This document shows, piece after piece, positions 1 to 9,799 of a stretch of 64,000 nt of DNA. The stretch is from Heligmosomoides polygyrus polygyrus. Lineage: Eukaryota > Nematoda > Chromadorea > Rhabditida > Heligmosomidae. The stretch spans positions 5,208,001-5,272,000 of the forward strand of contig OX377202.1 of assembly GCA_947396885.1 (NCBI GenBank), in the 5' to 3' direction. Within the stretch, counting starts at the first letter, position 1, and every line of letters starts with the position of its first letter. The position numbers were made by a program, and so were the translations under genes. The notes beneath the pieces were generated by a model. It did not search any database, was not told the DNA's origin, and saw only the letters and a program-made list of their open reading frames with translations.

Positions 1-426
1 GTACAAGGCCTACGAAGTCTCAGAAGGCGATGATGACCAGGGTTTTCCCGTCCTGTTGCCAGTCTCACAGAATCTCTACGCTCTACAGCTCTACAGGTCA
101 CCAGTCGAGGCGAAAATCGGTCATTATTTTCGCGTGACGTACCCTTCTGAGACTTTGTAGATGACATATGGGACGCAGCATCATTCAGGGACGTCGTTGG
201 AAATGGCAAGAGCATCTTACTGTTCCACTGAGTAGTGTGTAGTAATTCCCAAGGCTTACATATGTATACGGTTCTGTGCGGCGAGACTGCGGAACCGTCG
301 CGCGAAGTGAAAACGCAGGCGCCGCGCGGTTCTAACAAACGCGCCGTTGCCCGGAGTGACGTTGGGCGAAAATCAGGCGCCATGAACTGAGGAGAGCAAA
401 GTACCCTGAAACCTAAAGCTATAATC
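1..426. other. no recognised gene
   Basis: I see no conserved coding segment or complete repeat here. The next exon of the RGS gene (minus strand, so toward lower coordinates) was searched for by its expected Ala-Cys-Glu codons after the Trp and was not found. It probably lies beyond the left edge of the window. Confidence 0.4.
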
Positions 427-599
427 GAATCTATCCCAGTTGGAGGGGTGTACCACTAGAAAAGAGAAAGAGATGTGAAGAAAGCGGCTAATTCCGGGTA
501 GGAAATCGCAAAGCAAGATCCTCTCGCAGGTCACGTCACGCTTCCAACCCGTTATCAAATAGTCAGAGTGGAGTGCCCCCCCCCACTAGGAAAGGTTCC
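427..599. mobile_element. short GAATCTATCC-end MITE, degenerate
   Basis: The left end GAATCTATCCCAGTTGGAGG followed by CACTAGAAAA matches the left end of the element at 31809. The right end has a poly-C run followed by ACTAGGAAAGGTTCC, a decayed form of the ACTAGGATAGATCC terminus of this family. It has no coding capacity, and no target duplication could be recognised. Confidence 0.5.
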
Positions 600-887
600 T
601 TTAATTTTGTACGCGCGCCCCTTCCGTGCTAGCAGCCAAGACGACATTCGCCCTACTTCATTCTAGGCGACAGGGCGTAGGTTAAAACCACGCAGTGCCT
701 GCTTTCCTAATTCGCGCGGCGATGCCGCACGATGCCGCAGTCTTCCCGCATAGTACCAATACATCCTCTGTAACCCCTACCCAACCTGGTTAAAAAGCCA
801 TGGCGCTATTATCTTCGCGGTAAAGCCTGTCCATCTTGGTCTTCCGTAACCCAGTGAATCATAAAGACACTAAATGTAGCCGGTTGG

Positions 888-972
888 GGGGCGTGTAGCG
901 CAGTCGAAGGAGGCGTCGGCTGTCACGTGCACCCTAAATCGAGGTTGTTGGTTCGAGTCCCACCCAGGCCAC
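888..972 (+). repeat. tRNA-derived SINE, head only
   Basis: It contains a box A-like TAGCGCAGTCGAAGGAGGCG and a box B-like GGTTCGAGTCC followed by CCACCCAGGCC, matching the 5' head of the SINE family found throughout the window. The body and tail are missing. It resembles a tRNA but does not fold as a plausible functional one, so it is called a solo SINE head, not a tRNA gene. Confidence 0.7.
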
Positions 973-1266
973 CGTATGTCATTGTATCGAACACGCACGC
1001 GTTTAGAACAAAGTACAATAACGTCGGACTTTAGCCTTATCTCTACAGAATAGGCCAGGCGCTTTACTTCCCTGTTCGGCAGAGGTCAAGCGGACGAAAA
1101 CACGCCTACTCGGCCGGAACACGGCGGCAAAAGCAGCGGCAGCAGCCTCTTTTGCATCTCATCTCGAACTAAGTGAATTTTGAGACGGATTCGACGGCGG
1201 CGCCGGCGGTGGCGCTGCCGCAGACGCCCCTCTTCACACCCCTTCACTTCTCCTCACTCAACTCAC

Positions 1267-1494
1267 CAGAATAGTATGTTCTCCTCGGAGTACTCGGACT
1301 GCAGAAATTTCGTGAATTGCGCCCGGCCGTCCGCATCCGAGATGACGTGGTCGAACGCGAACTGCCACTCATTCGGGCTGAAAAGCACACGATCGACGGT
1401 GATACGAGGCTGCGCTGCTTGGCCGGGCAGCGTGTCAGCGATAAGATCGTGATGATGATGAGCAGCTGCGAAGGCTTCAGCCTTCAGCTTCAGA
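1267..1494 (-). CDS. RGS-domain protein, internal exon (partial gene)
   Basis: The exon encodes about 76 residues ending in GRAQFTKFLQSEYSEENILFW-type sequence, the hallmark of helices 3-4 of an RGS (regulator of G-protein signalling) domain. The preceding NEWQFAFDHVI matches the usual W..SF..L segment that opens the domain. RGS proteins speed GTP hydrolysis by G-alpha subunits at the inner plasma membrane. The 3' boundary is a consensus donor: the exon ends ...TTCTG followed by GTGAGT (1266-1261), splitting the Trp codon. Two in-frame acceptors are possible: ...CAACATCAG (exon start 1494, 228 nt) or the stronger ...GTGCTTTTCAG (start 1377, 111 nt). Both keep the same phase, so alternative use is possible. 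A His-rich stretch (HHHH) lies in the longer form. The remaining two thirds of the domain must lie on exons to the left, outside the window. The family is clear; the RGS subfamily is not assigned. Confidence 0.85.
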
Positions 1495-1820
1495 CTGATG
1501 TTGTTGCGTCACAGAGAGAAAAAGAGAGATACAGTTGATGGAGAAAAAATGGATTGGCAACGAAGATGACGTCATTCGAAAAAATTGAAAGAAATATTTT
1601 TATCAATATTTTAGGGCATTTGTATACAAAGGTCTTACTTAAGGAACAGTTTTACAGGTTAAACTCACTACTAGAGCTCACGACCGGTTAGGTTTCCTAC
1701 AAGAGACGAAGATTAGAAACGCTGTCGCATGGGACAAGTCGTCGAAAATTAGGTTGGCCAACCGCGCAATGTACAAGAGCTGTCAGCGACTGGAGTCCGT
1801 GGGATCTCAGAGAACACTAG

Positions 1821-1997
1821 GGCGCACCAAGGTGTTTGCCTAACTTCTTCGTGAAAGCCCTGAACAACCGATATGACGCTCTTCGTGTCCCTCGAGCGAG
1901 GAGGGTCCAATGGAGCACTCTGGCACGCGACAGGGACGAATGGAGACGCTGCAGGCGGCCGCTCGAGCAAGTCGATGATCAGTGGGATGACAGGTGA
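1821..1997 (+). pseudogene. LINE reverse-transcriptase C-terminal remnant
   Basis: Frame 1821 reads ...[18 protein letters not shown]..., then [17 protein letters not shown], and ends in a TGA at 1995. Arg/Trp-rich ends of this form ([11 protein letters not shown]) are typical of the C-terminus of nematode non-LTR retrotransposon polyproteins. Only about 58 codons remain, with no endonuclease or RT core upstream, so this is a 5'-truncated insertion. The same tail recurs at 46542 and, more decayed, at 37250. Sequence flanking it (AAATCGTCGAAAATTAGG, about 2051-2068, and a similar GTCGTCGAAAATTAGG at about 1738-1753) is directly repeated and may mark the insertion. The family assignment rests on motif recognition only. 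Confidence 0.6.
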
Positions 1998-2304
1998 CAC
2001 GGCTGATACAGGTCCGTTGAAGTTCAATTACCGTAGGCCATTGCGTTTACACCAAATCGTCGAAAATTAGGTGGGCCAGTCAATCTAAGAGCTTCACTCG
2101 GCGACCCACTGACGAGAACTGTAACTGAGTTTGTTTGAAGGAATTGGCGACTGCTTCTAAAGAACGCCAGGAACCCCACAACGCCTCGGTCGGAACTCTT
2201 CAAGGGAGCGTTCATCGACCGGTATACAGCTGTTCGTGTTTAAGAAGTCGTGGATCATTCTGGCACACGATAGAACAATCACTAAATGTGCCAGACACCA
2301 TGAG

Positions 2305-2352
2305 AATGCGTGGCACATTCCATGAAGGAACTCATGGAATGTGCCACGCATT
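2305..2352. repeat. perfect 21-bp hairpin
   Basis: Arms 2305-2325 and 2332-2352 are perfectly complementary around a 6-nt loop (AGGAAC). The arm contains AATGCGTGGCACATTCC, a variant of the SINE 3'-end motif (AATGCGTGGCGCATCCC). It most likely formed from two inverted SINE-tail fragments, but the absence of any mismatch suggests a recent or selected structure. Confidence 0.7.
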
Positions 2353-2783
2353 GTGCCAATTGCCATGCCTTATCGCTAGCATATCCGGCTCTCTACCAGT
2401 TCGTTAAGCTCAAAAATGTTCCACGGAGAGCAATGAATTTTTTAAAGTACATTCTCTATGTTTAAAAGTTGAAGTAAAGAAATAATTGATAAGAATAGAA
2501 AATATCCTCACATCCAATTTTGAAAACAAGGCGTAAAGTGAGGGAATTAACAAAACTAGCTTACATGTCATCGCTGATTTCTATTATCTATTTTAATCTA
2601 TTTTATTATCTTTCTGATAAATATTATCTATTTTTCTATTAAATTTCACAACAAATAATTATAGCTAAGTCTCTTGTATTTTTTTTACAAAAAATTCACA
2701 ATTAGTTTTTAATCAAAATTCATTTTCCTTTTTTCACCATTAACATAATTTCATTTGTTATTTATTTTACAATTGTTTTTAAG

Positions 2784-3040
2784 TGGGCGCGTAGTAGCGC
2801 AGTCGGAGGCTGTATGGCCGGATTTCCCACCCAGGCCAAGCAACCTACCATCCGTCCGGTATCGGTGAGTCGCTACCAGACTTGTCTGGGAAGAGTAAAG
2901 CACTGACTTGTCCATCGGTTGGCCACCTCAAGTCGTTGTATAGGCCAAATATGTATTCTGATTGCCTCCACGATATCGAGCAGAGGTAGAATGGCGCATC
3001 CCAAATGTGATTGAATAACGCGGCCTTTTCATCCCTTATG
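2784..3040 (+). mobile_element. tRNA-derived SINE
   Basis: The copy begins GTGGGCGCGTAGTAGCGCAG (head with part of the box A-B interval deleted), passes through CCCACCCAGGCC and CCAGACTTGTCTGGGAAGAG, and ends AGAATGGCGCATCCC...TTGAATAACGC, the standard 3' end. Divergence and the internal deletion mark it as old and inactive. Confidence 0.75.
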
Positions 3041-3084
3041 CTTGGCACATTTCGTGACGTTTATCGCTTTTTGTTATACAGCTC

Positions 3085-3256
3085 GGTACAAGTCGCGAGG
3101 ACGCATCGTGGGGTTGCGGGACCGTTGCAATTACCGTAATCGCAGGAGCAAATCATGTGCCCCGCGGCTGTGCCGGTTCCTGATTGGCCGCCGCCGTTAC
3201 GGTAGTACAAACGGTACGTTCCCGGACCTCTCCTGTGCGTCTTCGCGACATGTACC
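3085..3256. mobile_element. palindromic MITE (GTCGCGA family)
   Basis: Ends GGTACAAGTCGCGAGGACGC and GCGTCTTCGCGACATGTACC are inverted repeats. Inside, TTACCGTAATCGC and the matching GCCGTTACGGTAG face each other, with a CTGATTGGC motif between. A close relative lies at 59338-59520. No ORF. Non-autonomous; the mobilising transposase is unknown. Confidence 0.65.
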
Positions 3257-4032
3257 AGCAAATCCAAACTTATCTCCTGATGGTGTCCTCGTCCGACGCA
3301 GCAGATTCCAGGGGTTGGAGTGCGCACCGTAACGCTTTGCAGATGTTCCCCTTGTTACACTTCTACCCTAATCTCAGCAGAGACGCATAGATTCAACAAT
3401 TTCCTCCTCGGGTGGTCGTTGTATTGTTTCATAGCGCTCTAGGCCGATAAGCTTTCTTTTGGCTGCACAAGAGTTCATCTCAAAATGCACTTTTCGTTTA
3501 ATGGAGGCGAGTGAACATGTGAGCGAGGGCTGCCAAAATATTTGGCTAATCTTGTCGGTCTTATATACGAAGGAAATGTGACGAATCCTCAGAAAAAATC
3601 GCTCTCAGAAGCGAGCTCAACTAGAGGCGACAGCATTGCGCCGCAGGCAAAATACCCATTCAATCTCCACGAAATCCCGTAGAGGTAGAATGCGTGGCGC
3701 ATCCAACAGGGATTGAGTTACGCCGTCCTTTACCCTTTTATCCCTTAAGTGGTAATAACAGTTGCACCCCTGACTCGACCTGCGCCCTCCACCTTTTCTC
3801 TGGCTTACGTAATGTGGTTGATTCCGAGAGTCTTTCTCACTCAAAATTGGTTCACATGAACCCTTAAACACAAGAGCGCATGTCCTCCACCACAGCCAAC
3901 AACGAACGTCGTCACTTCCGTGTTTACCTCCCACAGGCGGAAAAAACCGAGCGATACCTATGAATGGAATTACATTGCCGGGCACGCGGACAATTGCCAG
4001 ACAAATGACGAAGCATTGAATGGCTGACTTTT

Positions 4033-4520
4033 TGATAACAGGGAACTGAGCTGCTCTGTCGCTCACGTCAAATTGGACACTCTTCTAATTTGGAAGGTGT
4101 TCAGTTCGATTACAAGGGCGTAACGCTTTTGAAATCGAACTGAACACCTTCCAAATTGAAACTGGGCGCTTTTCACGTCGAGTTGGACACTTTGAAATCT
4201 AACTTGACTTCAAAAACCTGATCAAACTTCACTAAAGAGCCACGGGAGAAGCGTAACACAAAGCTTCATTTCGTCACTGTCTTCAGACAAACCTTTGTGT
4301 TACGCTATCCCGTGGCTCTTCAGTGAAGTTTGATCAGATTTTTGAAGCCATGTTTGATTTCGAAGTGTCGAATTTGACGTGAAAAGTGTATATTTTGACT
4401 TGAAAAGCGTCCAGTTTCAAATTGGATCGTGTTCGGTTTGATTTCAAGCGCGTTACGCTTGTTTTGAAGGGTGTCCAGTTTGGCGTGAGCGACAGAGTAA
4501 CTCAGCTCTCTTTTATCAGA
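4033..4520. repeat. 0.49-kb palindrome in the loop of the larger foldback
   Basis: Outer ends ACTGAGCTGCTCTGTCGCTC and GAGCGACAGAGTAACTCAGC pair, and near the centre CACTAAAGAGCCACGGGAGA pairs with the complement around 4300-4325. The spacer at the centre is about 45 bp. Arms are built from GTGTCCAGTTTGACG-like motifs, the same motif that fills the foldbacks at 5540, 11425, 21590 and 24110, so this is a diverged member of that family. Confidence 0.75.
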
Positions 4521-4535
4521 AACAATCTGACAATT

Positions 4536-4833
4536 TTTTGTTGCGATCAAAACTTCTAGCGCCAGGCGGGACTCGAAGCCGCACCTCCCTCTTACCGGGC
4601 GGGAATGCTCTACGCCATTACACCACCGGCACCGTTTGATCGAACGCAACATCCACACCTCGTGGGACCGATCAGCACCCACCCGTGTCCGGGATGAGCT
4701 GGCCGCTGATGTCAGCATGGGACCAGTTAAGCTGATGGTCTTGATAGAAAATGGCGTAGAGCATTCCCGCCCGGTCAGAGGGAGGTGCGGGTTCGAATCC
4801 CGCCTGGCGCTAGAAGTTTTGATCGCAACAAAA
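4536..4833. mobile_element. foldback with tRNA-like arms
   Basis: Arms 4536-4620 and 4749-4833 are about 85-bp inverted repeats with few mismatches. Read outward on the minus strand, the left arm starts GTGCCGGTGGTGTAATGGCG (acceptor 5' strand and box A) and continues to GGCTTCGAGTCCCGCCTGGC (box B, T arm and acceptor 3' strand). The right arm has a better box B (GGTTCGAATCC) but lacks the acceptor 5' strand. The anticodon arm is degenerate, so neither is called a working tRNA. The spacer resembles that of the copy at 36849-37102. Confidence 0.7.
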
Positions 4834-5539
4834 CATCGTTGTGACATCTTACAACCTCGATACCAGCCAATTGAGGCTTAAAGAAACTGATTTGAATCTG
4901 ACAATTGTCCGTGTGACTGGCAGTCTAATTCCATTCACAGGTGTCGCTCGGTTTTTCCGTCTGTTGGAGGGAAACACGGAAGTAACAACGTTTGTTCCAG
5001 GATGCGGTCTCTTGTTCTCGGGTTCATGTGGTACCCACTGTTTGAATTTTGAATGCGAAAGACCGACGGAATCATCCACATTCCGTAGGTCAGAGGAAGG
5101 ATGGAGAGTGTAGATCGAGTCTGGGGTGTAACTGTTGTTACCACTAAACGGATAAAAGGATAAAGCACACTTTACTGAATCTCGGTTTGGGATGCGCCGT
5201 GCACTCTACTGCAACGGGATGTCGTAGGAACAGTTTGAATGCGTATTTTGTCTGCGGCGCAATGCTGGCGTCTCTATTTGAGAAGGCTTCTGAGAACTAC
5301 TTTTTCTAAGGATTCGTCACCTTTTGTTTGCATATAAGGCCGACAAGATTAGCTAAATATTTGGCAGCCCTCGCTCACATGTCCCTTCGCCTCCTTTAAA
5401 CCTTCGAGATGATTAGAATAACTTTTAAGCAATATTTTTTATATTTTTAAAAGAATTTCAACATTTTTCATTCGTCTATAGTTAAAAATGTTTTGACATT
5501 TTACATCTTTCATTACTTCTATGAATTCCTACCATTCTT

Positions 5540-6935
5540 ACATTTTATACTGACACTTTTCACGTCAAACTGGACACTCTTCTAAACAAGCCTAACGCTT
5601 CTGAAATCAAACCGAACATCTTCCACATCAAAACGAGCTCCTTCCTAAATATATGGAAACTTTTCCGGTTAGAATAAATTTCTTTGTTCCAGGAAAATTC
5701 CATGTGACTTTCTTTGAAGTTTAATTCACCAGTCCTATAAGTGAAGACACTATTTGAAATTTTATAAAATTCTTATTTTTTGAGGAAAAATAATGGTGTA
5801 AAGCTTGTTTCAAACAGCAGGAAGGCGGCTGTTTTTAGCTTCAAACGAGGAGAATGCGCCATGTCCTCTTCCAAGACATCAAATCATCATCGATTTATGC
5901 TCGTTTGATAGCAAAATCTCTGATTATATGCAGTTTCACACCTGTAAACGGTAAAGAAAAAACAACTGTAATGAACACACATTTCTGTAAGCAGAATTTA
6001 TAATACGCTATCAATCAATAAAAAATCGCAACGAGCTTTTCGAGTGCATGGCGCGATCTCGTTTTTTAATACACTAAACGACTGCCAACTTGTTGCGTTT
6101 TAAACAAGATTTAATGTATATTTTCTCAAAAAATAAAACGTTGATAAAACTGTTAATCATTCTGGCAGCTGAACTAAACAGTTTCAAAGAAAGTTATCCT
6201 AAAATTTGGATCTATCCTAGTCCGGGGGGGGGGCACATAACTGCATTATATGTGACAAATTCACTCAACACCTACAGAGCGGCTCCTACAGAACAACACA
6301 GGACCTAAGAAAAACAAGAAAAAGTCACAAAGAACAAAAACGAAAAAATTGCATTTGTTACGGTTGTAAGAAGTCAAAGTTGTGTGCCCTCCTCACCATG
6401 TTAGATCCTGGTTATAACATGTCAAGCGACAGTCAGCACGCGGCATGCGGCTTCATGCGCCCTTTCCACCATGTTAGATCCTGGTTATAACATGTCAAGC
6501 GGCGGTCAGCACGCGGCATGACTCTATTCCGTCGCTCTCTGACCGACGAGAAGGTTGTAAACCGCGGCGATTTTTTTTATTTTTTTGTTTGTTCGTCCGT
6601 TTTTTGGTTTTTTTAGGTTAGGTTTCGTTCTCTAGGAGCCGCTCGGTAAGTATTAATTCATTTTGTTGCCTAGTTTTTAGTTATGTGGCCCCCGGACTAG
6701 GATAGATCCTAAAATTTTCCTTAGTCCTTGAAAAATTTCTTTAAGAAATTATTCTAACCATCTTGGAAAGTATGTAGTTTAACCCGTAGGAAGCTCGTTT
6801 TGATTTGGAAGACGTCCACTTTGATTTCAGAAACATCAAATTTGTTTAGAAGAGTGTCGAAATTTGACGCGAAAAGTGTCCAAATTGAGGTGAAAAGTGT
6901 CCAATCTGATGAGAAAATTGTCTATATGAGTTTTC
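5540..6935. mobile_element. large foldback (GTGTCCAATTTGA family), interrupted
   Basis: The left arm opens CTTTTCACGTCAAACTGGAC. The right arm ends in repeats of AGTGTCCAAATTGAGGTGAA. The internal order (SINE-motif block, TTTTGAGGAAAAATAATGG, then its complement) is the same as in the copies at 11425, 21590 and 24110. The right arm is split by the 8-bp-TSD element at 6208-6709. No transposase was seen. Confidence 0.65.
6208..6709. mobile_element. 502-bp TIR element with internal minisatellite (copy A)
   Basis: The ends are GGATCTATCCTAGTCCGGGG and CCCCGGACTAGGATAGATCC, inverted repeats that continue discontinuously for about 85 bp (shared GAGCGGCTCCTA and TAGGAGCCGCTC). An exact 8-bp target duplication, TAAAATTT, flanks it (6200-6207 and 6710-6717); 8-bp duplications are typical of the hAT and P superfamilies. 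Inside are two units of a roughly 74-bp repeat around CCATGTTAGATCCTGGTTAT. It is inserted in the right arm of the foldback at 5540-6935, so it is younger than that element. Confidence 0.8.
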
Positions 6936-7039
6936 AGGCTCTCTACCTACCCTACAGACAAACAGCTAGAGAAAGGGTTCCTTTGTTTCCGTGCGGGTCA
7001 ATCGAGTTCGGTTCCAAACTCGGGCTAACTGATCTCTCT

Positions 7040-7220
7040 ATCCTTCTCCACCAGCCCTGAAGGGATGGAAGATTTGGTTGGCCTGGGCGGGACTCGAACT
7101 GAGAAACTCGATTCGGGGCGCTGACGCCTCCTTCGTCACCTTTTCTTCGTATGCTAAGCCCACAAGATTACTCAAATACTGGTTAGCTCTCGCTTACATG
7201 TCCGTTCGCCTCCATTAAAC
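7040..7220 (-). repeat. SINE 5' part joined to a foldback arm end
   Basis: Positions 7040-7142 are a minus-strand SINE 5' region (GGTTGGCCTGGGCGGGACTC and the head through GACGCCTCCTTCGTC). From about 7130 to 7220 the sequence matches the terminal arm of the 3498-5400 foldback (AGCTCTCGCTTACATGTCCG). The junction shows that the foldback arm and SINE head co-occur in a mobile or rearranged unit. Confidence 0.55.
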
Positions 7221-7879
7221 GAAATGTGAATCTCTGGACGATTTCTCGAACCCGGAGGAGAGCGCCGTCCACTTTGGCGCTTCGAAACAACACCACTCGA
7301 AGGGAGAATAATGGAATTCACGTGTGTCCCAGGAGATTGTGATAGAAGTAGGACACGGAAAATGCTTGCCAAGACCTAAGGTGAGCAGTAGAACCCAACG
7401 GATCTGGTGCCTGAGAAAAAAGATCGTTAGAATCTCTGCTAGAACTCCATGGGAAGATAAAGTTTGAAGGGTCGAACAGAAGCGGCAAAAGTCACTCCAT
7501 ACCCACATCAAGCATACATCCTAAAGTGCCGCAACAATGAGACGTAGACGTTGAGTGCATGGCGTATCCCTAGGCGTCCTTCTCTTAACAACATCTTTCC
7601 CCTAAGCCTTCAGTAGCCACTGATTTCCCTTCGCTAAAGAGACTAACACAAAAGCTTCTCGATTTCGCTAAACAAATGGGGAGGACGCACGATCAGACAC
7701 ACGGACAGAGTTAGATTACCAGAACTCAGTCAGCCTCTCATTGTCTATACGGCAGAGCTGTAGAAGAGGCTTCGAATTATGTCCACTGCTTTCCATGTCG
7801 ACCGAGTATATTAACATTCAACCCTTGCGACCAGTACCATGCTTCACTGAAGCGCCTGGATGGACTCCAAGGGCCTTTG

Positions 7880-8225
7880 CTTAGCTTGACAGTTATTAGT
7901 ACTTGAATAATGGACAAATTTTGATCCATGTCGCGAATGTGGCCACCATTGTGAGGTGGAAGCGCGTCAGCCAATCATATTCAATCAGGCAGACCAGGTA
8001 CCGACCGTGCACCTCCTCTCTGATTGGTATGCTTGCTTGACGTGGCTTGACTGGCTGTCGCACCCCACCTCCCAATGCTGCCCACAATCGCGACCAGGTC
8101 CGTACTTTTCATCAAAAATTAATTTTAGAACAAGGAAAAACAACAGAAATACCTATCTGACGCAGCAGAGAAGTGCTACAAGAGGAGGAGAACAGCCGAT
8201 ATGCATCTGAACCGACTGGTTTCTT
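7880..8225. mobile_element. palindromic MITE (GTCGCGA family, long form)
   Basis: The inverted repeat core is 7924-8104: CATGTCGCGAATGTGGCCAC versus CCACCTCCCAATGCTGCCCA and ATCGCGACCAGG. CCAATCA and CTGATTGG motifs lie inside. Flanking sequence on both sides also matches the copy at 13405-13730 (e.g. GCAAAGAAGTGCT/GCAGAGAAGTGCT), so the mobile unit extends beyond the palindrome. Confidence 0.65.
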
Positions 8226-9438
8226 AAACCGATGAGCGTCATCGTGAAAACTCCTGGACATAAAAGTCGTTAAAGTGGCCTAAATAAGGAGACGGGAGCA
8301 CGCTTTCGAATCGCAACCAATAAGAGCAGCGATAGTAAGCCAAGGGCCAATCATGGCACTGACCACACATCCACATCTGTCTGTGAAGAACGTCCGTTCG
8401 ATGCAGCTGAACTGGTCTCTGAGGCGCTTTCCCTCGCTATGTAGGCCACATTAACGACTAGTACCCTCGATGGGATAAAAACCGGAAGCATCACAACTAG
8501 GGGCTATTTCTGGAGCCAACCTGAGCCGAGCTTTCCCTGTAAATCTGCTGGTCCCATGCGGAAAGCCTGTCAAACAGTCTCGCAATCAACGACGTAGACG
8601 CCTGGATTCTTCCCAATTAAACTGCCAGAATTTGCCTTCTAACACGCACAGCGGTTCCCGAGGAAAAAACGCCTTCCGAATCGCTCAACTCGCGCGCGCC
8701 AAATTCTCGCCATCAGCTGCTGACGTCAGTCGAGCGCAATGGGACGTCGCGACAGGATAAGGGAGCCGAGGAAAAATAGCCGAAAAATCCATTATGAAAC
8801 GGCCCTAATGGCCTGCTGTCCGACTGCTTGAGCGAACCGCGAGCTCAGTAAATCTCCAGGCTAAACGGCTGCCATATAACCTCCCTCCTTCTACGATCGG
8901 CGTCTCCAAGGAGAGTTCTTTCGGGAGAAAATTGCTGTGTTGGCATAGCTCCCTGGACTCCTTCGGACCGGAAGATCGCGCCGGGGGACTAGGTTACACT
9001 CAGGAACTCTTCCAACCATTCCTAGTGCACCAAACAGCTACCAGCTACCATACCCCCGTATATATTTCGCTGACCGATGTTCATTCCGAACACAACGCTA
9101 TTAAACGGAATTGAGCTCGCGCTTTCCGAGTGACGACGACGACGACGTGCACACGTGAAAAAGCCATCGACGACGACGGCGAAGAATTACATCAATTAAT
9201 CCTGATGGCTTATTCGGCACATCGTTCAGCGGTCGTCGGCCGTGGGTGGGGTGGCGAGTGGTCTCTGGCACTAGGAGTACGGCGAGACGCCAGCAAATGA
9301 TTCCTAAGCTTCGCTACAATGGTCGGAAACTCGTACCTTCGCCATCAAACCTTCGTCCAACCAGAATTCGGAAGAACGACGGAAGGTTATAACTCTCGGA
9401 GAGAGGAACTTCAAAGCATGTGGCGAATGGTCGCTATG
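8226..9438. other. no recognised gene; GC-rich patch with CRE-like site
   Basis: A half copy of the second MITE family (TAGGCCACATTAACGACTAG) ends near 8462. Around 8700-8740 the sequence is GC-rich and contains the palindrome TGACGTCA, the canonical CREB/ATF site, but no adjacent first exon was found. Positions 9127-9142 are a short GAC repeat. Confidence 0.3.
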
Positions 9439-9451
9439 GAGTTCGGCAAAT

Positions 9452-9747
9452 AAAGGATAAAGGATAAAGGACGGCGTTACTCAATCCCTTCTGGGATGCG
9501 CCAGCGCATTCTACTTCTACGGGATGTCGTGGAGGCGACATGAATGCGTATTTGGCCATACAATGACTTGCGGTGGCCAGCCGATGAACCAGTCAGCGCT
9601 TTATCCTTCCCGGACACGTCTGGTACCAATTCACCGACCCCGGAGGGATGGAAGGCTTGGTTGGCCTGGGCGGGAAACCCGAACCAGGAACCTGGTATCG
9701 GATGCACGTACAGGCGGCGCCTCCTCCGACTGCGCTACACGCACCCA
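9452..9747 (-). mobile_element. tRNA-derived SINE with target duplication
   Basis: This is a full-length copy: the tail of TAAAGGA repeats is at the left, and the head (GACTGCGCTACACGCACCC, complement of box A) is at the right. It is flanked by GAGTTCGGCAAAT (9439-9451) and GAGTTCGGTAAAT (9748-9760), a 13-bp target duplication with one mismatch, as expected for LINE-machinery retroposition. Subfamily markers GCGCCAGCGCATTC and GCGACATGAATGCG are shared with the copy at 45610. Confidence 0.88.
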
Positions 9748-9799
9748 GAGTTCGGTAAATACACGGTAAGAATGGCAAAGGTCGGCATTGGCCAATCTG

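Larger units (their letters stand above)
3498..5400. mobile_element. 1.9-kb foldback element containing two further palindromes
   Basis: The left arm (3498 to about 4030) is the reverse complement of the right arm (about 4868-5400). AATGGAGGCGAGTGAACATG and GAGCGAGGGCTGCC at the left match CCCTCGCTCACATGTCCCTT at the right, and GACAATTG plus TTCCATTCA blocks match near the loop. Each arm carries a SINE 3'-end-like block (3650-3750; 5130-5240). The loop holds the palindrome at 4033-4520 and the tRNA-like foldback at 4536-4833. A solo piece of the arm end recurs at about 7130-7220. No coding potential was recognised. Confidence 0.75.

Noticed and set aside
888..972. Possible true tRNA gene.
   Set aside because: Box B is good, but the anticodon arm and acceptor stem do not form, and the sequence equals the head of a SINE present in many copies.
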